Source: Gammaproteobacteria bacterium
Lineage (GTDB): Bacteria > Pseudomonadota > Gammaproteobacteria > Pseudomonadales > Azotimanducaceae
Direction: 5' to 3'
Length of the DNA stretch: 64,000 bases
Assembly (NCBI GenBank): GCA_026706665.1
Contig: JAPOYI010000224.1
Coordinates: 1-64,000 of the forward strand
Shown here piece after piece: positions 17,742 to 27,202 of this stretch. The notes under the pieces are model-generated. The model was not told where the DNA came from. It ran no database searches and saw only the letters and a program-made list of their open reading frames with translations. Made by a program: the position numbers and the translations under genes. How positions within the stretch are numbered: the first letter of the stretch is position 1; the number at the start of each line of letters is the position of its first letter.

Positions 17742-20072
17742 GTGGACCAGCGCGGCATAGCAGGAAAGCAATTCGCCGGGCGCTTCGCCGAGCGGATACT
17801 CGCGTCCCGGTGGCGGGTCATCGTGGCTGCGGTGCTGCTGGTTGCGGCGGCGTCCGGCGGCATCGCGCGGCTCGAATTCGCCGCCGACTACCGCATCTTT
17901 TTCGACGAACACAATCCGCAGCTCCTGGCGCTGGAAGAGCTGGAGAATACCTACGGGAAGAACGAGAACATCGCGTTCCTGGTCGTCCCGGACAACGGGG
18001 ATGCCACCTCCGAGGACGCCCTCGATGCCGTTGTCTGGCTCACGGAGGCCGCCTGGCAGACTCCGTATGTGAGGCGCGTCGACTCGCTCGCCAACTTTCA
18101 GCACACCACCGCCGACGGTGACGACCTGTATGTGCAGGATCTCGTTGATCCGCTGGAACTGAGCCGGGCCGAGGCGCGCGAGCGTATCCGCGGCATCGCC
18201 CTGTCGGACCCCCGTATCGCTGGCGTCATCCTGTCCCTCGCCGGCGACGTCACGGTCGTGAACGTCACGATAGAAATGCCGCAGGAGGACCTCCTCGCGG
18301 CCGTGAAGGAAGTTGCCGTATTCGCCAGGTCGATCGGGACCGAGGCCGAAGAGACCTTCCCCGGAATCGACATTCGCGTCGTCGGCACGGTCATGGTCAA
18401 CCAGACGTTCGTGGAAGCCTCGATGGACAGCCAGATGGTGTTCCTGCCGGCAAGCCTCGTGCTCATGGCGCTGATCCTCGGCGTCCTTACCCGGGGCTGG
18501 GCGGGGGTCGTGGCGACCGGACTGGTGATCGTCTTTTCCATTTTCGCGTCCATGGGTCTGGGCAGTTGGGTCGGCCTCCCGTTTTCCCCGCCCATTTCAC
18601 CGGCGCCGACCATTGTGCTGATGATCGTCGTGGCGAACTGCGTGCACGTGCTGGTGGCCGTGCAGCAGCGTTTGCGTGCAGGGGATTCGCGTCAGGACGC
18701 GATCGTTGAAGCCATCAGGCTCAACCTGCACCCTGTGTTCCTGGCGAGCCTCACCACGGCGCTCGGATTCCTCAGCATGAACTTTTCCGAAGTGCCGCCC
18801 TACCGTCACCTCGGCAACTTCGTCGCGTTCGGTATCGGTGCGTCCTTCCTGCTCTCGGTGACGTTTCTTCCGGCCCTGCTTTCGCTCCTCCCGATCCGGG
18901 CCGCAAAGGAGCGGCGGCTTCGGGGACCTTCCATGCGGCTGCTGGCGGACACTGCGCTACGCCACAGAAAAGTGCTGTTCTGGGGATGGGTAGTGGTCGT
19001 CCCCGCCATGGTCTTAGCCATTCCGCGCAACGACCTCAACGATGTCCTGGTGCACTTCTTCGACGAGAGCGTCGAGTTTCGGCAGGACACGGACTTCATG
19101 GACGAACACCTGAGCGGGAATACCCTGCTCGAATATTCGCTGCACGCTGCTGTCGAGGGTGGCGCCACCGATCCCGAATTCCTCACCGAGGTCTCGAACT
19201 TCGCCGACTGGTACCGTGAACAGCCACCGGTACGCCATGTGGCGGTGATCACCGACACCTTCAGGCAGCTCAACCAGAGCATGCACGGCGATGACCCCGA
19301 CGCCTACCGGATTCCGGAGACCCAGGAACTCGCCGCGCAGTACCTGTTGCTCTACGAACTCTCGCTTCCGCAGGGTCTGGACGTGAACAATCAGATCGAC
19401 AGGTCGCGGTCGGCCACGCGCGTATCGGTGTCGACAGAGACGCTTTATTCCCGGAATCTGCTTGAACTCAATGCGCGTGCCCAGGCCTGGCTCGACGAGA
19501 ATGCGCCGTACGTGGGCGAGGTCAACAGCACGGGCCCCTCAGTCCTCTTTGCCTACATCGGGCAGCGCAATATCCGCGCCATGCTGATCGGCACGCTGGT
19601 CGTGCTGGTGGCCATTTCCGCTATTCTCCTCTTCGCCCTGCGATCGCTGCGGCTGGGCCTGATAAGCATCGTGCCCAACCTGATTCCGGCCGTGCTCGGC
19701 TTTGGCGTCTGGGGCCTGGCGGTCGGACAGGTGGGAATCTTCCTGTCCGTGGTGGTGGCCATGACGGTGGGCATCGTCGTTGACGATACGGTGCATTTTC
19801 TCGCCAAGTACCGCCGCGCGCGGCGTGAGTACGGCCAGGATCCCGACGACGCGGTGCGTCATGCGTTCGACACCGCGGGCCGGGCCCTGATCACGACGAC
19901 GGTCGTGCTGGTGGCCGGATTCCTGATATTCGTGTTTTCGCCGTTCGTTCCCACCGCCCAGGTGGGCGTCCTGACCGCCATGATCATCGGCTTCGCGCTC
20001 ATTGCGGACCTGACGCTCCTTCCGGCGCTGCTGATGGGTGTGGACCGAAGTTCAGGGAGGCGTGCCGGCTGA
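17742..20072 (+). CDS. RND superfamily (MMPL/HAE3-type) transporter
   Basis: A 776-residue inner-membrane transporter. One helix near residues 22-42 is followed by a large periplasmic domain, then five or six helices, then a second repeat of the same plan (helix near 410-430, loop, helices at the C-terminus), giving the RND duplication. GTG 17742 gives a sensible N-terminus; no ATG lies near and the open frame upstream is not protein-like. Members of this group usually work with a LolA-like periplasmic protein and an outer-membrane barrel. Both partner types occur here, but 14 kb away at the other end of the RiPP cluster (33857 and 34672), so the three may form one export route. It precedes the HlyD-like gene by 70 bp. 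Confidence 0.85.
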   Translation: MDQRGIAGKQFAGRFAERILASRWRVIVAAVLLVAAASGGIARLEFAADYRIFFDEHNPQLLALEELENTYGKNENIAFLVVPDNGDATSEDALDAVVWLTEAAWQTPYVRRVDSLANFQHTTADGDDLYVQDLVDPLELSRAEARERIRGIALSDPRIAGVILSLAGDVTVVNVTIEMPQEDLLAAVKEVAVFARSIGTEAEETFPGIDIRVVGTVMVNQTFVEASMDSQMVFLPASLVLMALILGVLTRGWAGVVATGLVIVFSIFASMGLGSWVGLPFSPPISPAPTIVLMIVVANCVHVLVAVQQRLRAGDSRQDAIVEAIRLNLHPVFLASLTTALGFLSMNFSEVPPYRHLGNFVAFGIGASFLLSVTFLPALLSLLPIRAAKERRLRGPSMRLLADTALRHRKVLFWGWVVVVPAMVLAIPRNDLNDVLVHFFDESVEFRQDTDFMDEHLSGNTLLEYSLHAAVEGGATDPEFLTEVSNFADWYREQPPVRHVAVITDTFRQLNQSMHGDDPDAYRIPETQELAAQYLLLYELSLPQGLDVNNQIDRSRSATRVSVSTETLYSRNLLELNARAQAWLDENAPYVGEVNSTGPSVLFAYIGQRNIRAMLIGTLVVLVAISAILLFALRSLRLGLISIVPNLIPAVLGFGVWGLAVGQVGIFLSVVVAMTVGIVVDDTVHFLAKYRRARREYGQDPDDAVRHAFDTAGRALITTTVVLVAGFLIFVFSPFVPTAQVGVLTAMIIGFALIADLTLLPALLMGVDRSSGRRAG

Positions 20073-20142
20073 AGCGGCGACCGCATGGCGGTGCGGCGCA
20101 AGCACCGGGCCCGTACGAGTTTGCATATACTTGTTTCGTCTC

Positions 20143-20682
20143 ATGAAGGCGCCTGCACCCACGGTCGTGTTCAATAATCCATTCGACTCATTCCACAATA
20201 CGGTTGCGGAAGCAAAGGAAGAGCGCGAACAACTCGACCGTTTGCTGACAATCTCCACACCGCGGGAGCGTCTGCTCGTTGTCGGCATCGCCCTCCTTCT
20301 GTGCATTGCGGCGGCGTGGCTCTTCTTCGGCAGCGTAGTCCGTACCGTTACCCTGGACGGTGTGCTTGTGGCACCCGGCGAGGGCACGGCGTCCATTGCG
20401 GCCTTCGTCTGGATCGAGAGCGGCGTCGCGCCGGAGATCGAGGTCGGCATGCCCGCGGGGATCGAGCTGTCCGGGGCGGATGGCTCGCTTGACGGTGAAG
20501 TCGCGAAAGTCGCGGCTTTACCCGTACCCGACCGGGTGGCGGCGTTGGCGCCGGTGTTCCCGCACCGAATCGATATCGGGCTCGAAGAAGATGTTCTTTT
20601 CCCTGCAGGTCTGGAATGCCGGATCGTGATTGAACTCGGCAGGCAGGCTCCGGTCGCGCTGTTTGGAATGAGGCGGCAATAG
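20143..20682 (+). CDS. NHLM-type bacteriocin secretion protein (short HlyD-like adaptor)
   Basis: A 179-residue protein with ATG 20143. The segment EEREQLDRLLTISTPRERLL followed by a single membrane helix (about residues 45-66) is the signature of the HlyD-like member of nitrile-hydratase-leader-microcin export systems. A short periplasmic domain follows, far shorter than a full membrane fusion protein with coiled coil. It would link the two NHLM ABC proteins downstream to the periplasmic side. Its stop is one base before the next start (20684), so it is translated with them. Confidence 0.75.
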   Translation: MKAPAPTVVFNNPFDSFHNTVAEAKEEREQLDRLLTISTPRERLLVVGIALLLCIAAAWLFFGSVVRTVTLDGVLVAPGEGTASIAAFVWIESGVAPEIEVGMPAGIELSGADGSLDGEVAKVAALPVPDRVAALAPVFPHRIDIGLEEDVLFPAGLECRIVIELGRQAPVALFGMRRQ

Positions 20683-20683
20683 C

Positions 20684-22885
20684 ATGGCGGCGCGCGCCGC
20701 GAGCGCCCGAAATAGCGACCGGGCCGCATCGCGGAGGGTAACGACGCCGGTCCTGTTGCAGATGCACGCGACCGAATGCGGTGCCGCCTGTCTCGGTAGC
20801 GTACTGGGTCACTTCGGGCGGTGGGTGCCGCTCACCGAATTGCGCGAGAAGTGCGAGGTGAGCCGGGACGGCAGCAGCGCCGCGAGCATCGTGCGTGCCG
20901 CCAGGCACTACGGTCTCGAATCCAGGGGCTTAAGCGTTCGCGCCGAGGCCCTGAAAAAGCTGCAGTTGCCGCTGATCGTGTTCTGGCAATTCAGCCATTT
21001 CCTGGTCGTCGAAGGAGTCGATGACCGCTACTTCTATCTCAATGACCCGGCCACGGGCCGCCGCAGGCTCTCCGCGGAAGAGTTCGACAAGGGCTACAGC
21101 GGAATTGTGCTCCGGTTCGAGCGCGGTCCCGATTTCGAGACCGGTGGCGAGCGGCCCGGCCTGTTCGAGCAATTGGGTACCTTGCTGGCCGGATCATGGA
21201 ACGTGCTTGCCGGGACTATTGCCTGTGGACTCATGCTGACGCTGCTGGCGCTCATCGTGCCCGTGTCTCTCGGTTTTTTCGTCGACAGCGTGCTGAATAG
21301 CCATGGGCCGTGGGGCGGAGTGGTGGCTGCCCTGATCGGCGGCGGCATCCTGGTGTATGCCCTGTCCCTGCTGAAGCACAGGTTCCTGCAACGGCTCGCG
21401 GTCAGGATCTCCGTGATCGGCTACAACCGGGGCCTGTCAAGGCTGCTGCGGTTGCCGGTGGAGTTTTTTGACCACAGGCTGGTCGGCGACGTGACTGACA
21501 GGGTTTCGTCCATCGACCGGGTCGCGAAGAACCTGACCGAGCAGTTCCTCGTCCTCCTCATCGACATGGCAATGAGCACCGTGTTGCTCGTCGCGATGTT
21601 GGCCTGCGACATCGCGCTCGGGCTCATCGTGGTCTTGCTGGGGCTCCTGCACGCCTTGCTGGCCCGCTTCGTGGGTGCGCGCCGGGCTGTTCGAATCGAA
21701 GCGATGCGGCGCGAACAGGGTTTGCTCATCGGGGTCGGCATGCAGATGTTGAGCCATGCGGAAAACCTGCGCATGACGGGATCGGACGACCGTTTCTTTT
21801 CCCGCTGGAGCGGCCAGCAGGCGCGCGAACTGCATGCGCGCCAGCTCTGTTCCGAACTCGGCCAGGTCGATACCGCGCTTCCGGGGCTGATTGCCGCACT
21901 TCGCAGCGCGGCGATCCTTGGTGTTGGGGCATTCATGGTCATGGCCGGGGGAATGACTCTGGGAACGCTGGTCGGCGTCTACATCCTGGCGGAGATGTTC
22001 CTGGCGCCCGTGGGGCGTTTCCTGGAGTTCGCCGAAAAGCGCCAGGCGCTGGAAACCGATTTGCAGCGGCTGGAAGATATCTCGAAGACCGCTCCCGACC
22101 CCGTTTTCGGCCGGCGGAGCCCGGAATCGGCATCGATCCCGACGTTCAACGGCCGGCTCCAGCTTGCCGGCCAGCTTGAACTCAAGGACGTCACCTTCGG
22201 CTTCAACAGGAGCCGGCCACCGCTGCTGAAGGACTTCAACCTCGTGCTTAAGCCCGGGCAGCGGCTGGCCGTGGTCGGTCCCAGCGGTTCCGGCAAGTCG
22301 ACCCTGGCGCGTCTCGTTGCGGGGATCTATCGGCCCTGGTCGGGCGAGATCCTGTTCGATGGCCACCCGAGGGACGAGATTCCCGAGGAAGTGCTGCGGC
22401 GTTCCATCTCCATGGTGGACCAGGACGTGGTGCTGTTCTCGGCCTCCGTTCGGGACAACATCACGCTTTGGAATCCCGCTGTTCCGGACGAAGCCATCGT
22501 CGCGGCGACGAGAGACGCCTGCATCCACGACGAAATCCTGGTCAGGCCCCACGGATACGCGACCGCGGTCGAGGAGGGCGGAGTGAACTTCAGCGGCGGC
22601 CAGCGGCAACGGCTGGAGATCGCCCGCGCGCTGGTGGGCCATCCGACCGTGCTCATTCTGGACGAGGCCACCAGCGCCCTGGATGCCGCCACCGAGGAAT
22701 TTGTCGACGATGCCCTGCGGCGCCGCGGCGTTACCTGCCTGATCGTGGCGCACAGGCTCAGCACGGTGCGGGACTGCGACGAGATCATCGTGCTGGACAA
22801 GGGCGTGGAAGTGCAGCGCGGCGCGCACGACGAGTTGATCGCAGACCGTGATGGCACGTACTACAAGCTGGTGAGGTCTGGCTGA
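20684..22885 (+). CDS. NHLM peptide exporter: C39 peptidase / permease / ATPase ABC transporter
   Basis: A 733-residue ABC exporter. Residues 20-140 are a C39 peptidase: catalytic Cys in ATECGAACLGS, His in FWQFSHFLVVEG and Asp in YLNDPATG. Six membrane helices follow at about 160-430. The nucleotide-binding domain has Walker A GPSGSGKST (about residue 531), signature NFSGGQRQR and Walker B VLILDEATSALD. C39 transporters cut the leader after a Gly-Gly or Gly-Ala-like site and export the core, here presumably the LCCCW peptide of the precursor at 33349-33600. It fits the family of NHLM peptidase/permease/ATPase proteins. It overlaps the start of the second ABC gene by one base (TGATG). Confidence 0.92.
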   Translation: MAARAASARNSDRAASRRVTTPVLLQMHATECGAACLGSVLGHFGRWVPLTELREKCEVSRDGSSAASIVRAARHYGLESRGLSVRAEALKKLQLPLIVFWQFSHFLVVEGVDDRYFYLNDPATGRRRLSAEEFDKGYSGIVLRFERGPDFETGGERPGLFEQLGTLLAGSWNVLAGTIACGLMLTLLALIVPVSLGFFVDSVLNSHGPWGGVVAALIGGGILVYALSLLKHRFLQRLAVRISVIGYNRGLSRLLRLPVEFFDHRLVGDVTDRVSSIDRVAKNLTEQFLVLLIDMAMSTVLLVAMLACDIALGLIVVLLGLLHALLARFVGARRAVRIEAMRREQGLLIGVGMQMLSHAENLRMTGSDDRFFSRWSGQQARELHARQLCSELGQVDTALPGLIAALRSAAILGVGAFMVMAGGMTLGTLVGVYILAEMFLAPVGRFLEFAEKRQALETDLQRLEDISKTAPDPVFGRRSPESASIPTFNGRLQLAGQLELKDVTFGFNRSRPPLLKDFNLVLKPGQRLAVVGPSGSGKSTLARLVAGIYRPWSGEILFDGHPRDEIPEEVLRRSISMVDQDVVLFSASVRDNITLWNPAVPDEAIVAATRDACIHDEILVRPHGYATAVEEGGVNFSGGQRQRLEIARALVGHPTVLILDEATSALDAATEEFVDDALRRRGVTCLIVAHRLSTVRDCDEIIVLDKGVEVQRGAHDELIADRDGTYYKLVRSG

Positions 22886-25827
22886 TGCGCGACGCGGCGT
22901 CGGAGTTCACATCACTGGCCGAACTCGCTGCTCGCTCCGGCACATCGGTGCCCTGCGCGGGCAACCTGCCGGTGAGTCTCGACGACGCGGAGAGTGTCTG
23001 GTTCATCGACCAGGGCACCGTGGACCTGTTCCTGGTCGAATTCAGGGACGGTGTGGAGCAGGCGGCCCCGCAGCATCTGCTGCGCCGGGAATCGGGCATG
23101 TTTCTGCCGGGTGTCGCGCCGGATGAACGGGACCCGGCCAAAGGCAAGGACACGACCCTCAGCCTGGTCGCCAAGGGGTTGCCCGGTACGCTTCTGAAAC
23201 GCCTGCCGGCGTCCAGCATGTCCGACGTCGACCCGGCGGAGCTGGCGTCACAGACCGACACCTGGCTTACCGCCATGACGGACACGCTTTCCCGGTTCGT
23301 CGACCATCTTCCGCGCGCCACGGCGCTGGCCGAGCCGGGTCTGACCCAGAACCTGGCGCCCTGCACGCTATCTGTCCGGCGCGGGGTGGTGTGGGTATCC
23401 AGGCCGCCGCCCGGTGCGGTCCTTTTCATGGACGTGGTTGACGAAACGGAACTTGCCGAGGCGGGCGGTCCGCCCGAAGCGGTCGTGCCGTTGACGCGGT
23501 CGAGTTGGCTTACCCTGTTCGACGAGGCGACCCTGGCGGGCACGTCGTCCGAGACACTGGCCCGGCGGGGCATCCTGTTGCCGGCGGTCGCTTCCTTTCA
23601 CGCGATCGCTTTCGCGCTCGAACGGCTGAACCGCCGGCTTGCGGTGGTCGACGATGCGAATCTGGAACGCGAGCGGACCGCCAGCCGGCGCACCGCCGAA
23701 GAAGCCGCGCGGCAGCGGCTGTTCAACATCTACGACCTGCCGGTTGGCCGGGATGCCAGTGTCGAGGACACGTCCCTGGCGGATGCCCTGGAGATGATCG
23801 GCCGTCACGAAGGAATAGATTTCAGGATTCCGGCTCGCTCGGGGTCTTCCGATGCTCCGGGCCTCGTCGACATTCTTGACGCGTCAGGTGTACGCGCCCG
23901 GCGCGTGCGGTTCAGGGCCGAGGGAGACTGGTGGCGCGGCGACAGCAACGCGATGCTGGGATTCCGCGCCGAAGACGGCCAGCCGGTTGCGCTGCTGCCG
24001 GGCGCATTCGGGCGTTACCGGGAGGTCGATCCGGTCACCAGGCGCCGTGTCCGGGTTTCGGCGCAGCGCGCCGGCGCGCTCGCGCGGGAAGCCTGGATGT
24101 TCTATCGGCCATTGCCGCCGGGGCAAGCCGAGCCCGCCGACCTGCTGAGAATCGCCATGCATGGATCGGCGGCAGACCTGGGGCGGCTCGTGGTTGCCGG
24201 GCTTCCGGGAGGCCTGGTCAAGCTGCTCCCGGCGCTGGCGCTAGGATTCGTCGCGAATCACGTGGTGACAGGCGGTAGTGCCGGAGCGCTCTATGCGGTG
24301 GCCATGGCGCTGGCGGGGTTCGGCCTGCTTGGCGCGCTGCTGCACCTCTTTCAGGGGACGGCGATGATGCGCCTCGAGGGGCGCGCGTCACGAGTCGAAG
24401 CCGCTTTCTGGGATCGCCTAATGCGCCTTCCGCCAAGCATTCTGCACCGCCATCCCGCCGGCGACCTGGCCATGTCGGGAATGACGTTCCAGAATCTTCG
24501 CGACGGCCTGCAGGGCGTGATTGCCGATAGCGTGCTCGCGATCATCTTCCTGCTTCCCGTTTTCGGCCTCATCTTCTTCTACGACACCACGCTCGGCGTC
24601 ATCGCCCTCGCTTTCAGCGTGGCTTCGATCCTGGTCACGGTAGTCCTCGGGTTGCGCCAGCTACCCCCTTGCGGGCGGATGCTCGGCGCGGCGCGCCGCG
24701 TTGCCGGCCGCCTGTTTCAGATCGTCGGCGGTATCGCCAAGCTGCGCGTGGAGAACGCGGAAGGGTCGGCTTTCGCCATGTGGGCGCGGGACTATCGCGA
24801 GCAGAAGCGGGCGGAACTCGAACTGGGCGGCCTCGAGGGACACTCGCGGGCATTCGGCGCCGCGCTTCCCTTTCTTGCCGGCGGAGTGCTGCTGCTGGCC
24901 GTGGTAACGGTGGGCGACCGCAGCGTCCCGGTCGGCGACTTTCTCGTCGTCTACATCGTCTTCATCACGTTCCAGACCGCGATCGCCCGGCTTGGCGACT
25001 CATTCGGCACGATCGCAGCCATGCTGCCGGCGTTCGATCAGATGCGCCCGCTGCTCGCGGCCGTGCCTGAAACCGAAATCGAGGGTGAGCCGGTTGAACG
25101 CCTCGGGGGCGAAGTCCTTTTCGACCACGTTTCCTTTCGCTACGACCCCGACGGACCGTTGATTCTCGACGACGTCACGATTCGGGCGCGTCCCGGCGAG
25201 TTCGTCGCGATCGCCGGCGAGTCCGGTGCGGGCAAGAGCACCCTGTTCCGTCTCGCGCTTGGAATCGACCGGCCATCCGCAGGTGCGGTGTACTACGACG
25301 GACGTGATCTGAGGCACCTGAACCTGAAGCAGGTGAGACGGAAAATAGGCGCGGTGCCGCAGTCGGTGCGGCTGCATCCCCAGGATCTCTGGGACAACAT
25401 CGTCGCGCACCACGAGGGCACCACGACCGACGAAGTTTGGGAAACGGTCCGCGCCGCCGGCATCGAAAGCGAAGTCAAGGCCATGCCCATGGGCTTGATG
25501 ACGATGGTCGGGGCCAGCGGAGCGGTGCTTTCGGGCGGCGAGGGCCAGCGCGTCACCATCGCCCGCTCGCTGATGGGCAGCCCGCGCATCATGCTGCTCG
25601 ACGAGGCGACCAACTGGCTCGACAACGAGAGCCAGGCCGAGGTCATGCAGAACCTCGCCCTGCTGACCTCGACCCGGATCGTCATCGCCCATCGCCTTTC
25701 CACGCTGGAACAGGCTGACCGCATCTACGTGATGCAGGCCGGAAGGGTCGTGCAGCGCGGCTCCTTCATGGAACTCATGGAGGAGGACGGCGTGTTCAGG
25801 GAACTGGTCAGAAGGCAGGTCGCCTGA
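22885..25827 (+). CDS. NHLM bacteriocin system ABC transporter, permease/ATP-binding (second subunit)
   Basis: A 980-residue protein. The first 400 residues are a soluble regulatory part typical of NHLM ABC2 proteins, including the EEAARQRLFNIYDLP-like segment and the Trp-rich GDWWRGDSNAMLGF region, with no C39 motif. A six-helix permease follows at about 430-690 and an ATPase with Walker A GESGAGKST (about residue 777), signature LSGGEGQRVTIARS and Walker B IMLLDEATNWLDN. The Asn after the Walker Glu/Ala segment is slightly unusual. It is expected to dimerise with the upstream C39 exporter. Start ATG 22885 overlaps the previous stop, and the next gene begins 15 bp after its end. Confidence 0.9.
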   Translation: MRDAASEFTSLAELAARSGTSVPCAGNLPVSLDDAESVWFIDQGTVDLFLVEFRDGVEQAAPQHLLRRESGMFLPGVAPDERDPAKGKDTTLSLVAKGLPGTLLKRLPASSMSDVDPAELASQTDTWLTAMTDTLSRFVDHLPRATALAEPGLTQNLAPCTLSVRRGVVWVSRPPPGAVLFMDVVDETELAEAGGPPEAVVPLTRSSWLTLFDEATLAGTSSETLARRGILLPAVASFHAIAFALERLNRRLAVVDDANLERERTASRRTAEEAARQRLFNIYDLPVGRDASVEDTSLADALEMIGRHEGIDFRIPARSGSSDAPGLVDILDASGVRARRVRFRAEGDWWRGDSNAMLGFRAEDGQPVALLPGAFGRYREVDPVTRRRVRVSAQRAGALAREAWMFYRPLPPGQAEPADLLRIAMHGSAADLGRLVVAGLPGGLVKLLPALALGFVANHVVTGGSAGALYAVAMALAGFGLLGALLHLFQGTAMMRLEGRASRVEAAFWDRLMRLPPSILHRHPAGDLAMSGMTFQNLRDGLQGVIADSVLAIIFLLPVFGLIFFYDTTLGVIALAFSVASILVTVVLGLRQLPPCGRMLGAARRVAGRLFQIVGGIAKLRVENAEGSAFAMWARDYREQKRAELELGGLEGHSRAFGAALPFLAGGVLLLAVVTVGDRSVPVGDFLVVYIVFITFQTAIARLGDSFGTIAAMLPAFDQMRPLLAAVPETEIEGEPVERLGGEVLFDHVSFRYDPDGPLILDDVTIRARPGEFVAIAGESGAGKSTLFRLALGIDRPSAGAVYYDGRDLRHLNLKQVRRKIGAVPQSVRLHPQDLWDNIVAHHEGTTTDEVWETVRAAGIESEVKAMPMGLMTMVGASGAVLSGGEGQRVTIARSLMGSPRIMLLDEATNWLDNESQAEVMQNLALLTSTRIVIAHRLSTLEQADRIYVMQAGRVVQRGSFMELMEEDGVFRELVRRQVA

Positions 25828-25841
25828 GTCGGCCGAAATCG

Positions 25842-27143
25842 ATGAGAGATCCCATCGACGCGACAAGGCGTCTCCTCTCAAAGGCGGGAAAAGACCTGGG
25901 ATTTCGGGCGCGCCTGCTCGCCGATCCGAAAGCCGTGATCGAAAGGGAATTCCGCGTCACGCTGCCCGAAGGCCACGAGATTCACGTCCACGAAAACACC
26001 CATGCCGCGACGCATCTCGTGCTCCCGCCCCTGGATGGACGCAGCGAGGAGGAGCGGGAGGCGGCGAGGACCGGTGCGGCCTCACTCGAATTCCTGAAAA
26101 AGACGATGTACGACCCCGCGCCCCCGATGCGTCCCGCCGCAACGCGCCCGGAAAGTGCGCGGGTGCGCGCCGCTTCGCGACAGGCGCTTGCCAGGGCGGC
26201 AAGGGAGAGCATTCGCCGCGGTCTCGGCTTCCTGGAGTCCGCCATCGACGGGGACGGGGCCTGGCACTGCATCCGGTTCAATACCGCCGACCCCGACATT
26301 CCGCGGCATTTCGAGAGACCTGCCTTTGTCTCCGCGCTCTGCGTGCTCGCGCTCGAGAATTGCCGCGAGGCGCGGGCGAAAGCCATCTGCGCCGCCACCC
26401 GGTCATATATCGCCGATACCATGGAATACCCGGGGTTCTGGCGCTATTACCGGCACCTGCCGCAGGATCTCGACAGTACGGCGCTGTGTTCGCTCGTGCT
26501 TGGATCCCACCCCTGGATCCTGCTCGGCAGGAACGTTCCCCGGATACTGGCCAATCGGGACGAGGAAGGCCGGTTCATGACCTGGGTGCTGGCCGAAGAC
26601 GAGCCCGACGTGGTGTCGACGTTTCGTATCGAGGCCGACCCGGTCGTCAATGCCAACGTCATCGGCTACCTTGGCGACCATCCTGAAACCGGGGATGCCA
26701 GGGCGTGGCTGGAGTCCCTGGTTACCGAAGGGAGCCTCGAGGGCTCATCCAAGTGGTATCCCGACGTGGTCGCGATCTACTATGGCATCGCCCGTGCCAT
26801 GGTCCGGACGCAGCCCACCCTCGATCGACTGCGCCCGGTACTCGCCGATCGTATTCTCGCCCTGCGCGACGAGCAGGGCGAGTTCGGCAACGTCCTCCAG
26901 ACCGCGCAGGCGGTATCGGCGCTCTTCAATGTCGGCCGACTTGACCGGATCGACGCCAGGCGCGAAGTGGACAGGCTCCTCGGCGAGCAGCGCGAAGACG
27001 GTAGCTGGCCGGAGTTGCTCGCCTTTGGCGATGCGTCGCTGAAGTGGGGCGCGGTCGGGCAGATAGGACATGGCTCCGAATCCGTAACCTCCGCGTTTTG
27101 TATCGAGGCCCTGGAGCGCCTCACCGAGGCCTTGGGGGCGTGA
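25842..27143 (+). CDS. NHLP-leader-like domain fused to terpene cyclase/prenyltransferase-type alpha-toroid protein
   Basis: A 433-residue protein in two parts. Residues 1-80 look like the proteusin leader itself: FRARLLADPKAVIEREF, then EIHVHENTHAATHLVLPPLD and an acidic EEEREAARTG, in the same order as the precursor at 33349-33600. Residues 120-430 form an alpha/alpha-barrel of squalene-cyclase/prenyltransferase type: repeats GDGAWHCIRF, PQDLDSTALCSLVL, REDGSWPELLAFG and HGSESVTSAFCIEALERL (G-D/E-G-x-W and D-x-x-S motifs). The LDST pattern only partly matches a class II cyclase DxDD. It sits between the exporter genes and the hydroxylase gene, same strand. Function is unknown; modification or chaperoning of the precursor is possible. 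Confidence 0.75.
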   Translation: MRDPIDATRRLLSKAGKDLGFRARLLADPKAVIEREFRVTLPEGHEIHVHENTHAATHLVLPPLDGRSEEEREAARTGAASLEFLKKTMYDPAPPMRPAATRPESARVRAASRQALARAARESIRRGLGFLESAIDGDGAWHCIRFNTADPDIPRHFERPAFVSALCVLALENCREARAKAICAATRSYIADTMEYPGFWRYYRHLPQDLDSTALCSLVLGSHPWILLGRNVPRILANRDEEGRFMTWVLAEDEPDVVSTFRIEADPVVNANVIGYLGDHPETGDARAWLESLVTEGSLEGSSKWYPDVVAIYYGIARAMVRTQPTLDRLRPVLADRILALRDEQGEFGNVLQTAQAVSALFNVGRLDRIDARREVDRLLGEQREDGSWPELLAFGDASLKWGAVGQIGHGSESVTSAFCIEALERLTEALGA

Positions 27144-27202
27144 GCGAATGCAGGTCACCCGGTCCGGTGATAGCATGACCTTCAAGTACCGGGTCCGTTA
27201 GA

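Noticed and set aside
17725..17750. tRNA-like 3' end (GGGGTTCAAGTCCC ... GGACCA)
   Set aside because: It resembles a T-arm and CCA end, but the T-stem has a mismatch, the distance to the CCA does not fit, and no D or anticodon arm can be found upstream.
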